Origin: Ichthyophis bannanicus
Lineage: Eukaryota; Chordata; Amphibia; Gymnophiona; Ichthyophiidae
Assembly: GCA_033557465.1 (NCBI GenBank)
Contig: CM066039.1
Coordinates: forward strand, 45,227,788-45,291,787
Direction of reading: 5' to 3'
DNA: 64,000 nt
The position numbers and the translations under genes are program-made. This document shows, piece after piece, positions 33,594 through 45,938 of the stretch. The notes beneath the pieces were generated by a model that searched no databases, had not been told where the DNA came from, and was given only the letters and a program-made list of their open reading frames with translations. The stretch's first letter is position 1, and each line of letters starts with the position of its first letter.

Positions 33594-35172
33594 ACAAGAG
33601 TGTGCGGACACAGCACGGAGACAGTTCTTTTAGCACTCCTTAATGATTTGCATGTTGCGCACGATCGTGGTGATATTTCTCTTTTGGTGTCTCTCGACTT
33701 ATCTGCGGCCTTTGATTTGATAGACGAGAGAGCAAAGTACGGTGGTCAATCGGATGTGGGATTACAAGGCACAGTCTGGCAATGGTTTTGTTCTTTCCTC
33801 ACAGCCCGTTCTTTTTCGGTTCACGTTGGTAATCAGTCCTCAGTTGCTTTTCCTCTCACCTGCGGTGTCCCACAAGGTTCTGTTCTTTCTCCTCTCCTAT
33901 TTAATATCTTTCTAGCTCCATTATCCCTGGAAATTCAACAGTTCCCTGTATCTTTCTATATGTATGCAGATGACATTATTCTACTGTTCCATACCTCTCC
34001 CTTGACATTAGACATTACCCAGCTAAATCTCTGTCTTTCTCGGATCTCTTCTTGGTTGTCCCAAAATTTCTTGCACCTGAATCCATCAAAATCCACTGCC
34101 ATGTGGGTTTCCCTGACTGGCTCCTGCCCTTCTCTGGCCCCCTTGCTTGACTCTACTCCCCTCCCTCTTGTGTCATCCTTCCGCTATCTTGGTATAATTC
34201 TCGACTCCATGCTGTCTTTTCATCAATATCTTACTTCTCTTATACGTAAATCCTTTGCCACCTTACGACAGATTAGGACTGTCCGCTCCCTTCTTCCTGC
34301 TTCTTCCTTAGTCACCCTTGTCTTGGCCTTAGTTGTTAGTCGTTTGGATTATTGTAATGTCTTTCTTGCCAACCTCCCAAAGTATCAACTTCTACGTCTA
34401 CAACGCATTCAAAATACTGCTGCCCGTCTCGTCACATTCTCACGCCGCTTCGACCATATCACACCTATCCTTTTCCGGTTGCATTGGTTACCTCTTCGTT
34501 TCCGTTTTCACTATAAGTTTCTTATCCTAATTCACCGTGCTCTTCATACTAACACTCCTCTCTATCTTGCCGACCGAATTTCCCTTCACACCCCCTATCG
34601 TCAGCTTCGATCCCTCCATGCAAACCGTCTGTCTCTTCCTTCCCCGTCATAGGCACACCTTGAACAGACCCGCCACGCCGCTTTTTTCTTTCTAGGTCCA
34701 GTACTTTGGAATGCTTTACCACCGTTTCTCCGTTTGGAACCCTCATACCCCCAATTTAAAACACTACTCAAAACCCATCTATTTCAGCAAGCTTTTCACC
34801 TCTCTCCCGATGGTCAATCCTGATGTTCTCTTAATTACCTATTATGTCCGTCCTGTCCATTTGTTTTGTTTAATTGTGTCCTTGTCTAAACATGGTCTAG
34901 TGTTGTCTTCCCCTTTTGGGCCTTTTTATCACGCTTGTTTTAAGAAACCCTGTTAATTTATGTTTTAACTATTGGCCCTCTAGTTTGTTTTACAATGTCT
35001 TGGTCTCTTTGTTACTTTATTTGTCTATGCCTTTACTCCTTATACCTACTTTTCTGTTTTACTTTGGCGTTCTTTTTCTTGTTTGTGCATTGCCAACCTT
35101 TAATTGTACACCGCTTTATGTTGCGACGAAAAGCGGTTTATCAAATTTTAAATAAAGATTAAAGATTAAAGA
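33594..35172 (+). mobile_element. L2-like LINE, 5'-truncated, about 1.6 kb
   Basis: Starts within RT (HSTETVLLALLNDLH) and runs to a 3' end with ACACCGCTTTATGTTGCGAC, AAAGCGGTTTATC and a short tandem ATTAAAG tail (35151-35170). The ATTAAAG tail and the C-terminal LQRIQNTAARLVTFSRRFDH region fit the L2 clade of the Jockey group better than CR1, but this is family resemblance, not a search result. Confidence 0.85.
33600..34760 (+). pseudogene. L2-like reverse transcriptase, 5'-truncated
   Basis: RT of a non-LTR retrotransposon. An open frame of 350 codons (33600-34652) holds LVSLDLSAAFDLID (first catalytic Asp), LTCGVPQGSVLSPLLFNIFL, the catalytic box FYMYADDIILLF, the SSWLSQNFLHLNPSKSTAMW thumb and the C-terminal LDYCNVFLANLPKYQLLRLQ-type region. 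After a stop the frame shifts and C-terminal sequence (LGPVLWNALPPFLRLEPSY type) goes on to about 34760. Some residues after the first Asp box (DERAKYGGQSDVG) look altered from the usual DH..L pattern. Endonuclease missing. RT motifs are intact, so a fairly young copy, but it cannot move by itself. Confidence 0.88.
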
Positions 35173-36049
35173 GTGTGGATCTTAATCTGCAAAGGGATTT
35201 AATTTAACTTGGGTGCAAGCAGGTTAATATCATAAGCACCTGAAGATATATATGCACTAAAAGAATACTGCTGTAGAGATCTTCATCCTCTATTCTTAAG
35301 CATACCTTCAGTACACAGTTCTCCCATTATCAAACTTCTTGAGAAAAGTGGCATCTCCCACTATTGAAAACACCTTCACCTTGACAGGTTAATAGACCTA
35401 ATTCTAGATTCTGCTTTGATCATAGTGCTAACTACTATCATCATTCATGAAATTAATTTTTCCTTTCTGACAAGATACTTCCCTTATGATGAACACAAAA
35501 CGTCTACAACGCACTCCTCTTGCCCTGCACAATACATTGATGTCAAGATTCCATTCCTATTTTTTCATCATTTATCTGTATTAACAGAATTTCCTCTAAC
35601 AAGGTACATTATCAAAATCAAGAATACTGAGCTTTAAAAGGGAAAAGCAAAATTTTACTTTCTTCTTTAGATCTGATTATAGAAAGTAGCATAGTTACAT
35701 ATTACACATTCTGTGTACTTAAAAAAAATACAATAAGATGCAATTGGATACAAGAAACATTGAAAAAGAGCGACTTCGCTCCATCTACTATATATTTTTC
35801 TCCTGTCTGCCCGTTTCTTCCACCTTGCTTCCAAAAGCTTTAGTACTACTACACTCTTTTCCTGCCCAATCCTTCTGTTTCATGGACACTTTCAACCTCT
35901 CAACGTTTTTTTCTCTTCATATATCCATTCCTCAAATCTCTCTCGCCCTGTTCTCTTCCTTCTCCAAACATCTCTGAACTCTCTATTCACCTGATCTTTT
36001 ATTGCTCATCACTGTTCTCACCCTTCCTTTCTCTCTCTCTCTTACATAC
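35173..36049. other. Non-coding stretch
   Basis: No feature recognised. A pyrimidine-rich part lies at about 35790-36060. Confidence 0.45.
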
Positions 36050-37610
36050 TCAACCAATATTTTTCACAAACTATCCAGTTTTTGCCTTAATACTATTGTC
36101 CCACCCTCCCTAAAACCGTCAGCTCCTCCTTCCGGAATAGTCAGATCACACTGGCCTCTTCACAATCCTCCAAAGGCAAGAGTACTTGTTCATCCATGTC
36201 ACAGCCCAATATCAAGCATCTGAATCCAAGTCACAGCCAAAGCCTTGGACAGCTCCCAGCTGTTCCCTATCTTCAGGGGGCATCTCTCACTGAGGAAGCT
36301 TCGCAAAAGGCAATCAAACAGGGCTTCCATTCTTAGCCTGCCCCTCACGAGACTCTGCCCGAAGGCATCCAGAGGCCACAGGATCTGAATTTCCATGGCA
36401 GAAGGTCCAGATCTGCTGTAAAAAGAAAAATAATTCCAGGGAGGACAATCCAGAATCTGGAAGCTCTCTTCACAGAAGTGAGCCCCCCAATACCAGAGGG
36501 AATAGCCATTGCAGACTCTCTAGAGGACTAGGAGTGGCTCAGAGTACGGTCACTGGACCATCTGGCCAGCTGGATATCATTACATCCATCACCTCCTGCC
36601 CTCAGGCAGGCAAGGCCAGACTAACTGCATCCCCTGGCTGAGGGAGGGGAAAGCAGACCCATCAGGGAAGAGCAAAGTTCAGAATCCAGAAATGAGGTAC
36701 TTTGCTTGCCACAGGCCAAACAATGTTTCCTAGAAGAAGACAGAGTTAAGGCGCCTATCAAAACAGCGTGCGCTAAAGGCCATGGTGGTCCGGAAGGCAA
36801 GTGATAACTGCACTTTTACTGCAATGTGTGTTACAGGCGCTAGGGTAGAAACACGCGCTAGGACCATGCAACTGCAAGTGCACAATAGGTAAAAAACACG
36901 ACTAATGCATGCAGAAAATGGCTTGAAACCTCCACACTGTACCAATGGTCGCTAGCAGTCCACCCCAAATTGTGTCCCAGGCAGATGGATTTAGGAGCCT
37001 CCAACAAGGACAATGACAAGGTCAAGCCTTGGTACTCACCCTTGAGAGCCCCAGGCAGAGGATCCGTACTGGGCTCAGCTCTGCTCCCCTGAAACTGTTT
37101 CACTGGCTTTGCAGCACTGCGTTTAAGGTGGCTGGCAGGAAGATCCCTCTGACAGCCTTCTGCAATCTTCGGGAGAGAGTAGTGGGGACAGAGGAGATGG
37201 GAGGGAGCATTGAGGTTCTGTGAGGCTGCTGCAGTCTTCCAGGATCCTTCCAATTTCTGGCTGCTTAACTGTCTCTCACCATGATAAGCACGTGAAGCTA
37301 AACAAATTTTCCCTCCTCCTATGGCTACCTTAAAAGACTATAGTCGTGTGTAGCCTTCCACGTCATATTCAAGAGAGTTTCGCCCTCAAGGTGGTTGTTC
37401 ACAAGCGTTTCATCAATCTTTTCCTCCCATCCGCCATCTACTGGAGACAAAGAAATATTGAAGAGCCCTCTGGTGGCTGAGGTGAATAGAGGCATAGGAG
37501 AGATGTCATTGAAACCTAGGCTTTTCATTTGTTCTTTCTCTCCACCAATCTGCTGGTAGGGGAACACAACCCACTTGTCTGAAATGATCTAGCAGGACGA
37601 TGGAAGAGTT
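36050..37610 (-). mobile_element. Probable DIRS 5' remnant (terminal repeat and leader)
   Basis: At 37430-37605 the plus strand has AGCCCTCTGGTGGCTGAGG, GAGATGTCATTGAAA, AATCTGCTGGTAGGGGAACA, ACTTGTCTGAAATGATCTAG and an end CAGGACGATGGAAGAG. The same series, diverged, forms the terminal repeats of the DIRS copies at 14994 and 20430. The sequence to its left would be leader and gag in minus orientation, but I cannot read a convincing gag. Left boundary uncertain. Confidence 0.5.
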
Positions 37611-39513
37611 TTTTATTTTTTACACTGAGCGATACATAAAGCATGATTTCTTGTTTGAATTCAGTTTCCTTTCCTAGACGTGCTATAGAGTCTACTTAGA
37701 GCTCTACTCTGTTTTCTGACTTACAGGAGCTATCTGCACACTGTACCTTACAGAGGGGAAGAAAAATCACAGCACCAATCTCTGAAAACCCAAAGCATCT
37801 CCCAGATGACTACTCTTCCAGCTGACCACTTGCAGCTGTTCGGACACTGTCAGCTGCAGTTGAATATAGCTCTGTCCAAAGCTGCTCTTATATCGTACTA
37901 AGCAACAATATAAAGGTAACTAGATAACTAATGAAAGCACTACTTGACAGAGTAATGCATGCTGCAACTCGATACTACTTATTTCATTATACAAATCAAA
38001 TAAATATGTTTGATTCAGCTGGGAGAGGAGGAGGAGGGAGTGGAAAAGACAAGGATTGGGTCACAAATTAACCTCACGGTGCTCCCAAAACCACAATATC
38101 CTAACCTAAAGAAGTCCTTATTGATTAAATGCCATGAATAAATTTTGCTAAGTTAAAATAAACTAAAAACTAAAGTCTGTGAAGATTTGCCTACTCTCAT
38201 GTGTGTCATCTCACAACTCCTGGTACCGCAAAGCTTTCTAGTTTAGCGTGCCTCTTACCTACTTCAGGGGCTTACTGTCTTTCTATTATTGTCAACAATA
38301 GCTGTTTATTCTTCTTCTAATTTCCTCTCAGTGTGTAATTTAATACTTATTGGGGCTGCTATTTGATGCCTCTATGTTATTATTTCCATCTCTCTGGCAA
38401 CTATGTACGCTTTAAACATGGAACTGTACCCATGCAGCTTTGTAACCTGACTCATTGTTCATTTTAATTCAATGCTATTTTTTTTAATAGTATTGAATGA
38501 AGCTGGCACATAAAGCTTAACAGAAGAAAAAGTGGAAACAGAAACAGAAGTTTTATGATCCAAAACTGGAAAATTACTAATCCTTTTCTAAAGCAAATCC
38601 ACAAATCAAAATAGAAACATTTTCTTACTAAGCGGTCAAGACATGTTGCAGAGGTTAAGAGCCTGATCCATCTTGGCACTGCCAGTGAATCAGACCTCAA
38701 TGCAGATGAGATGTCCATTTGGTAGAAACTAATTTCTAGACTAAGGTTATGGATAAAACATGACTCTGAATCCTGAAAAGCTCACTGCTACATATCATTT
38801 AACTTACAGCTAGCTAAAGGACCTCTGCACTCAAAACTTCAAAGTTTTCCCAGGACCATGATTCTACCATTATCCCCCTCCCCATCATTACCACCACCAC
38901 CATGGACAGAAATGAAACCAGAATTTACGTAATTTTAACCCTATAATGCCAGTAAACTGATTAGGAGACTGAAAAAAAATGTAATTTCAACTTTTTCCCC
39001 CAGATAAAGTTTGTCAAAAACAAATCCCTTTGATTTCACAAATTATAGTAGCTGGCATCAAATGTATACTGGCATAAGATACTGTTGGGAAAATGATAAA
39101 AACCAGTGCAGCATGTTGACATGTTCGTGCATCAGATTATGAAAGTTTATCAAGGTTCTGTCACATCCAAGACCTCCAGGGAGATATGGCTTGTGATAGC
39201 TACCTTTACAGTATGTGGTTGGGTAGGGTGTGGAAGGCTGAGAGGGAACAAACTAGTGTAGATGTGTATATGGGCATGTGAGCAACTGCAGGAAAGGGGA
39301 TAGTATGAGTTATGCATAAGATGTAGAACATTCAGAGGTTCTGGGGACTACTATATGAAATCTTCTCCTAAGGCATTCTATAAAGTAAGGTACCAAAAAA
39401 AGGACTGAATTATCCTAAAATCTGAAACTTGTGGGCAGAAGCACCAATCATGAAGGCTTCCATTCGGGCTACTTTCCAGTTGTGCATCTTTCATATATAT
39501 TCCTAATTTTATG
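37611..39513. other. Non-coding stretch, no feature recognised
   Basis: AT-rich sequence. No coding or repeat family recognised. Confidence 0.5.
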
Positions 39514-39690
39514 TTTTATTTATTTAGCAATGCTTATATACCGCTTTTCACTGGGTCAAGTGGTGTACATTCAGGTACAGTATATATATTTCCCTTGTCC
39601 CCAAAGGGCTCACAATCTGCTTTTGTACCTGAGGCAATAGAAGGTTAAGTGGCTTGCCCAAGGCCACACGGAGCACCTTAAAAATGTTAT
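39514..39690 (-). mobile_element. LINE/SINE 3'-tail fragment
   Basis: Plus-strand TTATTTATTTAGCAATGCTT, then ATACCGCTTTTC, and further on CTTGCCCAAGGCCACACGGA. On the minus strand this reads as a LINE/SINE body ending in a GCGGTATAT...AAATAAATAA tail. Family uncertain. Confidence 0.5.
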
Positions 39691-40205
39691 GTAGAAAGTA
39701 TTGATAAGTGGAATACAAATGTTTTAAATATGTCTATAATAAGAATATATTTTACAATCAAGAGTCTGCAGCCAGATAGATATGAAACAAGTTCTTACTC
39801 TAGGAAAAAAATTGTTCTAAAGATGACTGAATTATAAATGCACATGAAAAGTGCAAATGGACAGTAGCCAAAGTTGAAACCTTGATGATTGCCACTACTG
39901 CGCACAAGTTTCAAATCTGTGCCAATTTGAGCTCCTTTAGTGTGTGAGAGCATGAATCCAATATGCAAGAAAGCATTTTTCTAGACAACATATGACATTA
40001 AGGTTAGAGAAAATTCAGTCACAAATTCCCAGTAAATGTAGCTTTATATTTTACTGAAGTACTCTTCAGTTTGGTTTTTAGGATCCGTCTATACCACTCA
40101 CCAGTCTGGTAAGGAAACCTAATAGAATATATAACATTGTAGTGGAAAAATGCAATAAATAGAATTTCTATTATGTCACAGAAAACAAAAATGTAAAGGA
40201 GATGT
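39691..40205. other. Non-coding stretch
   Basis: Nothing recognised. Confidence 0.45.
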
Positions 40206-40705
40206 ATTGGCAGTATCATGTACAAAATTCTCACCTTAGTTCACAAGGCCCTACACACAAGCATACCCCATTACCTTGTCGCCAGCATTATTTCCCATGC
40301 CCCCCAATGCATCCTTCGCAATATTCACACACATAGTCTTCATCTTCCTGCAGCATCACTGGCAAGGCTCGACCCCACCCATCACTCCTCTTTATACTTT
40401 CTTCGACCTATCCTCTGGAAATTTCTCTCCCATCTGCACTCCATCTGGAACCCTCTTTTAAAAAAGTTCAAGACACTACTCAAAACTTATCTGTTTCAAA
40501 AAAGTCTACAATCTAGAATGATCATAACCTACTGACTCCTCCCCTCGACCCTATCCTGAAATCTTACCCTACTTTTCCCTCTCTGCGGTATGACTGTTGT
40601 GCAAATATCTTATTTTAATTATAGTTCCTTTATTTTCTTCTTTTAAATGCTTCGCTATGCTAGTAAAAGGCAGTATATCGAGTTTTAATAAACTATAAAA
40701 ACTAT
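40206..40705 (+). mobile_element. L2-like LINE 3' end
   Basis: An open piece (40218-40535) encodes the C-terminal tail of an L2-like RT: YKILTLVHKALHTSIPHYLV parallels YKFLILIHRALHTNTPLYLA in the copy at 33.6 kb. PILWKFLSHLHSIWNPLLKK and FKTLLKTYLFQK follow. The untranslated end has GGCAGTATATCGAGTTTTAA. Severely 5' truncated. Confidence 0.82.
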
Positions 40706-41989
40706 CTAGAAATTGTTAGGAATTTCTTTTCATCTTTAAAGACTGGAAGGAAACAAGATGTTTAGCTTGAGACAATACAGTAATATAGTTGATAAAGGCA
40801 GATAAAAGACCAATTGACCATGCAGTCTGATTCAGATTTTCATAAATTACTCCTCTTGAATAAAACAGTGTGGTTGCCATGTTAATTCACTTGAATGTAT
40901 GGGGAAGAAGGGGTTGATAATAAAATAATTTATATACAAGGTGATAGATATCTTGTTATCAACTAATTTAATACATTTGTTAATTAGCACTCAGGAGCCA
41001 ACACTGACTGATTCTGCATATATTGCTCAAATTCTTAGTAACCATAGACAGGGGGAAAAAACCCAAACTACTTTCATGGAGTGTATGAAAGAGTGAGTTT
41101 AAAAACTATTTTCATTATCTTTGGGACAAAAGCAAAAGCAACACAAATAAAATTTGGCAGCTTTTGCTGTTAAGCAAGAGAAAGTGAAAATAATGTTCTT
41201 ATTGAATTAAATGACGTTTTTGTGAAATGTATATTCAATGTGTGAAATGTATAGATTAGCCTTTCCCTCTCAGCAATGAACAGTATAAAAAGCTAATAAA
41301 AACAAAACGACAAAAGGAGCATGGAAATGTTATCCTTGGAAGCATCATTATCCTCTATATATTAAATTATATCAAGAGAGAACAATTATGTAGCTGCAAA
41401 AATTAATTACCTTAAAATCAGGAACTAAACAAAAAAGACAACAGAACAATACTTACCCATAGAACGGAGATAAGTAACATCAGCATCTCACTGCTAGCTC
41501 CATGTAAGGCCTAACATACTTTGGAAAATGGATCCACCCAGACAGGAGATCACCCACTCTCCTTATATTAAGAAGTCTATCTTGATGTACTAGGATTAAA
41601 AGCCACAACCACCATATACTCTTACAAAATAATATACTTCATGAACTCTCTCAAATTTGTTTCTGTAACATTACTTTAATAAATTGCACAATGTGTTCCA
41701 TTCTGTACGGCACTGCCACTATGACAGAGATAGTCTGCAAAAGGATATTAAAGGGTTATTTTAAAATAAGAAATGTATGCAGAGCGTGGCTCATGGAATT
41801 CTCTCAAATCCCTCTGTGCATGCATGGGTGGGTGTACATCTCTGTTTTGTATGCATGCGCCTCTCTATTGATAGTGTGTTTGTGCATTCGTGTGCGCGCG
41901 TGTGTATCTAACTTCTGCCAAAATCTTTTAGGAGGCTCTACCACACCTGTACAGCTCCATCATCTAGAATCTGAGAACACAGCTGTAGC
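40706..41989. other. Non-coding stretch
   Basis: AT-rich. A TG/CG-rich patch at 41862-41905 is a weak simple repeat. No feature recognised. Confidence 0.45.
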
Positions 41990-42110
41990 AGAAGAAAACT
42001 CCTCGGGGAGGTAGGAGGGTGGCGAGGACTCATTCCTGCTGTCCATGGAGAACACCTGCTAGAGAATAAGCAGAAATGAGTCCTCACATATGGGACTCCC
42101 AAGCTACAGG
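41990..42110 (-). mobile_element. Isolated DIRS ICR fragment
   Basis: CTCCTCGGGGAGGTAGGAGG, GAGGACTCATTCCTGCTGTC and AATGAGTCCTCACATATGGG match the ICR of the DIRS copy at 59452-59580 in order and orientation, diverged by several percent or more. It ends abruptly against the L1 remnant at 42111. Its partner may be the DIRS gag end at 56950-58145 on the other side of the L1 nest. Confidence 0.7.
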
Positions 42111-43679
42111 TTACCGAAAACCGAGGAAGCTACCAAGAAGCCCAACAGGGGCAACTCTCAACTGCGGAATGGAGAGGCCATAGCAACTCAAATACAAACT
42201 ATGTACAATAGCAGCAATTCTCGCTTCCCTTTTTTTTTTTTTGTGTGTCCTTATAAATACGTTCTTCCACTCCTTTGATCCACAGGGGTAGTACTTGCAA
42301 GGGGGGTATAGTAAGCATGGTAACCATACCATTTTAATTAGCGCTACTCTCCCAAACAGCGTAAGCAACAGATCTCGCCACCTGTCACACCATTCTTTCA
42401 TTTGTTTTCATTTTTCCCCTATATTCTTCCTGTACAGAGCCTTTTGGTCAGCACTAAGGTGTACTCCCAAATACTTCATAGTTTCCCCGGCCCACTTAAG
42501 CGGGAAGTCTCTTACCTCTAGTGGGGCATTTTTGGTTCACTTACATTGCTTCTGACTTACTCCAATTGACTTTAAGCCCTGCAAAGGTGCCAAATTGAGC
42601 TACCATTTCCATGACCTGGTGTATCGATTCACTTGCTTTTCCTATGAACAGCAGCATGTCGTCCACGAAAAGATTAATTTTATAAGTCTCCGAGCCCACC
42701 CTTACGCACGGCCATCTTTGCGTTGTTTGAATCTTGATAGCTAGTGATTCAAGTGACAGTAAAAAAAAAAAAAAGCATGGGGGACAAGGGGCAACCCTGC
42801 CTTGTACCACAGCACAGAGAGAAGCTCTCTGTCAGTGCCCCATTTACCAAGATATGGGCCTGGGGTTTATGATACAGCACCCTAATCCATTCTAGGAATG
42901 CTCCCTTAATTCCATATTGTTCCACCACCCAAAACAAGTATTTCCATGATACATTATCAAAAGCCTTCTCTGCATCCAAGCTCGCTATGTCGTCACCTGT
43001 TTTCAACTTCCCATCCTGTAGTAATGCCATCGCCTTCAATAAGTTGGTGGACACAAATCGTCCCGGTACAAATCCCACCTGATCTGGGTGGATGAGTTTC
43101 GGAATCACTAATGCCAATCTCCGTGCTAGTATTGCGGCCACCAACTTAACATCCTGTTTAATAGGGAGATAGGTCAGTATGACCCTACCAGGTCAGCCAA
43201 GACTATTATTGTGGCCTCATTTTGCCTTCTCCCTAGGTCTCCCCTGGCAAGTGCTACCTCACACTGCTTTTGGAAGGGTTGGATGATCTCCCCACCCAGG
43301 ATTTTGTAAAACTCAGCTCCCAAACCATTGGGGCCAGGGGCCTTTGCCAGCTTAAGCACTTGAATAGCCCTCTTGATTTTCCCTGCTGTGAAAGGACGGC
43401 TCAGCCCCTCCTGCTCTTCCATCGTCACTTTGGATAGCTCCATCCCCTGGAAAAATTCCTCCCTACTCAACCTGTCCTCAGGTCCCTTACTGTACAATGC
43501 CTTATATAATTGTTGAAACTGCTTTCGTATACCTTCCTCCTGGCTCCTCCAACCCACCCTGTGAGTTCCTCACTCCCTTCACTATAGTCTTGTGTTTCGC
43601 AGGACTAACCAGGTGCGCCAACATTCATCCACATTTATTTCCCCACTTGTGTAGCTGGTATTTATAAACTTGAATGCCC
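42111..43679 (-). pseudogene. L1-type ORF2 reverse transcriptase remnant
   Basis: Minus-strand order: HLVSPAKHKTIVKGVRNSQ, then GWRSQEEGIRKQFQQLYKAL, KAPGPNGLGAEFYKILGGEI, a break, then IPKLIHPDQVGFVPGRFVST, IASLDAEKAFDNVSWKYLFW (first Asp) and GTRQGCPLSPMLF. An oligo-T run (coding strand) at 42774-42761 gives a frameshift. NLFVDDMLLFIGKASESIHQ follows, with FVDD in place of FADD, then LTLFGRVALIKMVWLPCLLY and the end of the piece at GLSIPQLRVAPVG. Four frames and several stops. Confidence 0.88.
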
Positions 43680-43693
43680 CCCCTCCACTCTGA
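43680..43693. repeat. Target-site duplication of the PLE, left copy
   Basis: CCCCTCCACTCTGA, identical to 55744-55757. Similarity of the two flanks may go on for another 30 bp with mismatches, which leaves the exact left end open. Confidence 0.75.
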
Positions 43694-43733
43694 ACACCAA
43701 CAAGAGCTCCTGCTCGCAGATTAGGCTCAGGAC

Positions 43734-44980
43734 AAAAAACAGCAAGCAGAGTATTGGTCACTTGCGCTTTATTGATAATACAAAAAACCCTGACGCGTTT
43801 TGGCAGATGCCTTCATCAGGGGGGCTAGAGGACTGCAAACAAATAAAATTGCAATTAAAACAAAAGGCTCAAAAAATAATAACAACCAAACTTAAATTTA
43901 AAAAACACAGATATGAAGAATATTAAACAGTATAAAAACAACCATATATAAATGTAATGTAAGGACAATCATAGTATACTCACAAATTGTATTATACAAA
44001 TACACTAGATGAAGCGCATGGAAATGTGTAAACGTGTGGCACAAAACCAATATTGCAGGTGATAGTGCTGAAAAACAACAATCTTATTAAAGTACAAGTA
44101 AATGAATTTGTATAAATGATAAAACTAACAATTAGATAAACAATGAAGATAAAAAACGGAAAAAACTATGGGAAACCCAGACCCAAAAAGAGCGAAAAAT
44201 GAATAAGACAACTATGCACATAAAAATGTGATCATTGTACAAACCCCTATTTGTTAAACACAATCATAATTATGATAAAAAATGTTATAAAAATAACCAC
44301 CATAAATGCCAACGCTAAGAATAGCATACGTTAAAAACATGTGTAGGACCCAAATACTAATATAAACTGGACCTCAATTATCAGAGCCAAATAGTGAAAA
44401 AACTCTAGTGTGTTGTATCGTAATTATGAAAGCGGTGCTCTGCACTCGTAAAATAAACCTCTCTGCAAAATCAATTAGTAAAAAAACTTTATATTACCGT
44501 ATTGGCAAACTTACAACGCAAACTCAAAGAGAAACCAAACAAAAACGAACGCTCTATAAACATGACCTAAAACTGTTTTCAGAGCCAGAAAGCAAAGAGA
44601 ATGAAATGTATAGCAATCTGTTGTGATACCATTTAAAAAAAATGGCACTCCACGCTCGCAAACTGAAACTCTTTAAACAAAACCGATTAAATAAAAACCA
44701 ACTATGTAATGCTGTAAAAATTTGTAAAAAATAAACACTAACAAAATCATAAATAAAAACCTTTCAAAAGAGCCAAATAGTAAAAAGCTTTGTTGCGCTG
44801 TACTGTGTTTTCAAACGGTACTGAACACTCGCGAACTGAAACTCTTTGTGAAATCAATAGATAAGAGACTCTATAATGCTAAGTTGACAAACTGTAAGCG
44901 CAAAAAATGTTTAAAAAAAATTTGGAAACCATCCTTCTATAATCATAAACTGAGCCCCTATTTCAAAGCCAAAAATCAAA
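43734..44980. repeat. PLE arm 1 (direct terminal repeat)
   Basis: From AAAAAACAGCAAGCAGAGTA to about GCCCCTATTTCAAAGCC; inverted partner of 48416-49120 plus 55181-55743. Within it the sequence at 44280-44303 is the uninterrupted version of the site where the L1 sits in arm 2. Differences between the arms are scattered single bases and small indels. Confidence 0.9.
43788..43826 (-). ncRNA. Hammerhead-ribozyme-like motif, core mutated
   Basis: Minus strand: CCCC, CTGATGA, extra A, GGC-ATCT-GCC stem II, then AAAA where the core needs GAAA, then CGCGTC. It differs from the copy at 55653 in the invariant core G, and stem I partner is AGGG rather than GGGG. Probably inactive. It lies in the sense arm relative to the GIY-YIG frame. 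Confidence 0.6.
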
Positions 44981-45115
44981 GAAAAAGTATAATGTTGTAC
45001 AGCCATTTAAAGACCGGCACAATGCGCTCACAAGCTGAAACTGTATAACAAAGCTGATTTTCAAAGCAACTTTGTATTGCTGTATTAGAAAATAAACTCT
45101 GACCAGAGGAAAGGA
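44395..45115. repeat. Diverged ~190-220-bp tandem units in the PLE terminal region
   Basis: Four units begin at about 44405, 44625, 44800 and 44995. Each has a TGTTGTAT/CGC block, then GCACTC-like GCTCGCAAACTGAAACTCTT or equivalent, then a TTGTATTGCTGTATT-like block. The first three lie inside the inverted arm and recur at 48416-49010. The fourth extends into the unique part. Confidence 0.65.
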
Positions 45116-45289
45116 AAGTGACTATGTAAACAATCCAATGAAATGTCCCAAAGCGAGGGGTCGGAATCAGATGGGAAACTAAATGCAAAATCTTATACAC
45201 AAACTGTGTGCGCATAGAGAGGAAACATGGGACATACCATAAATATGGAACTAAAAAAAATCGGGTATACACTAAAAACAAATCACACA

Positions 45290-45660
45290 CGTACCTTCAG
45301 CACTGCCAGGAAATCAAAAAGCAACTTTTAGTATGACGCTGAGTTTGGCGCGCTTTTTAAAGGTTAAAAGGTAAATTTTGCATATGCATGAGGAAGCCCA
45401 AGTAACAAAGAAAAAACAAATACAGCCATTCGTAAATAAAAGGTTGTAAAAACTTTTAATAAGACAATCCATACTAAAAGACGTTTGCTTAAAAATGAAA
45501 CCATGCGTGCATGGATAAAAATGAATTGAACACAACCCGTAAAAAAGTCAAAAACCACACAACCTTAGCACTGGCAGAAAATCCGAAACCAACCTTTGGT
45601 ATGACACTGCGGTTGGCGCGCTTTAGAGATTTAAATTTGCATATGTATGAAAGAACTTGA
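45290..45660. repeat. Direct repeat pair in PLE unique region
   Basis: CTTCAGCACTGCCAGGAAAT...TATGACGCTGAGTTTGGCGC...TTTGCATATGCATGA (about 45296-45390) recurs about 268 bp on as CTTAGCACTGGCAGAAAAT...TATGACACTGCGGTTGGCGC...TTTGCATATGTATGA (about 45563-45655). Origin unknown; possibly further tandem units of the PLE end. Confidence 0.65.
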
Positions 45661-45938
45661 ATAGTGCCGTTTGTTATTGAACTATAATGCTAAAAAACGG
45701 TGCTTTGGATTTATAAAACAATCAAAAATCTTAATTTATAAAAACAATGGTGCATAACCAATTAAAGGAAAAAAATATCAAACAACAGAAAACAACGAGT
45801 CTGAAAAAAGGGGGGAAGCGGACCCTCCTCATATTATAAACACTGCTTAAGACAGCGATGGCGAACCTGTGGCACGCGAAGGCCTTGCAGGTGGCACGCG
45901 GGAAGGTCTGCAAGTAAAATTAAAAAAAAAAAAAAAAA

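Noticed and set aside
33594..35172. Possible host gene on the plus strand
   Set aside because: The 350-codon frame has all reverse transcriptase blocks with YADD and a LINE-type 3' end, so it is an L2-like LINE.
44408..45558. Small Lys-rich and Phe-rich frames in PLE arm 1
   Set aside because: They cover tandem terminal-repeat units and occur in shifted frames from unit to unit, so they are not coding.
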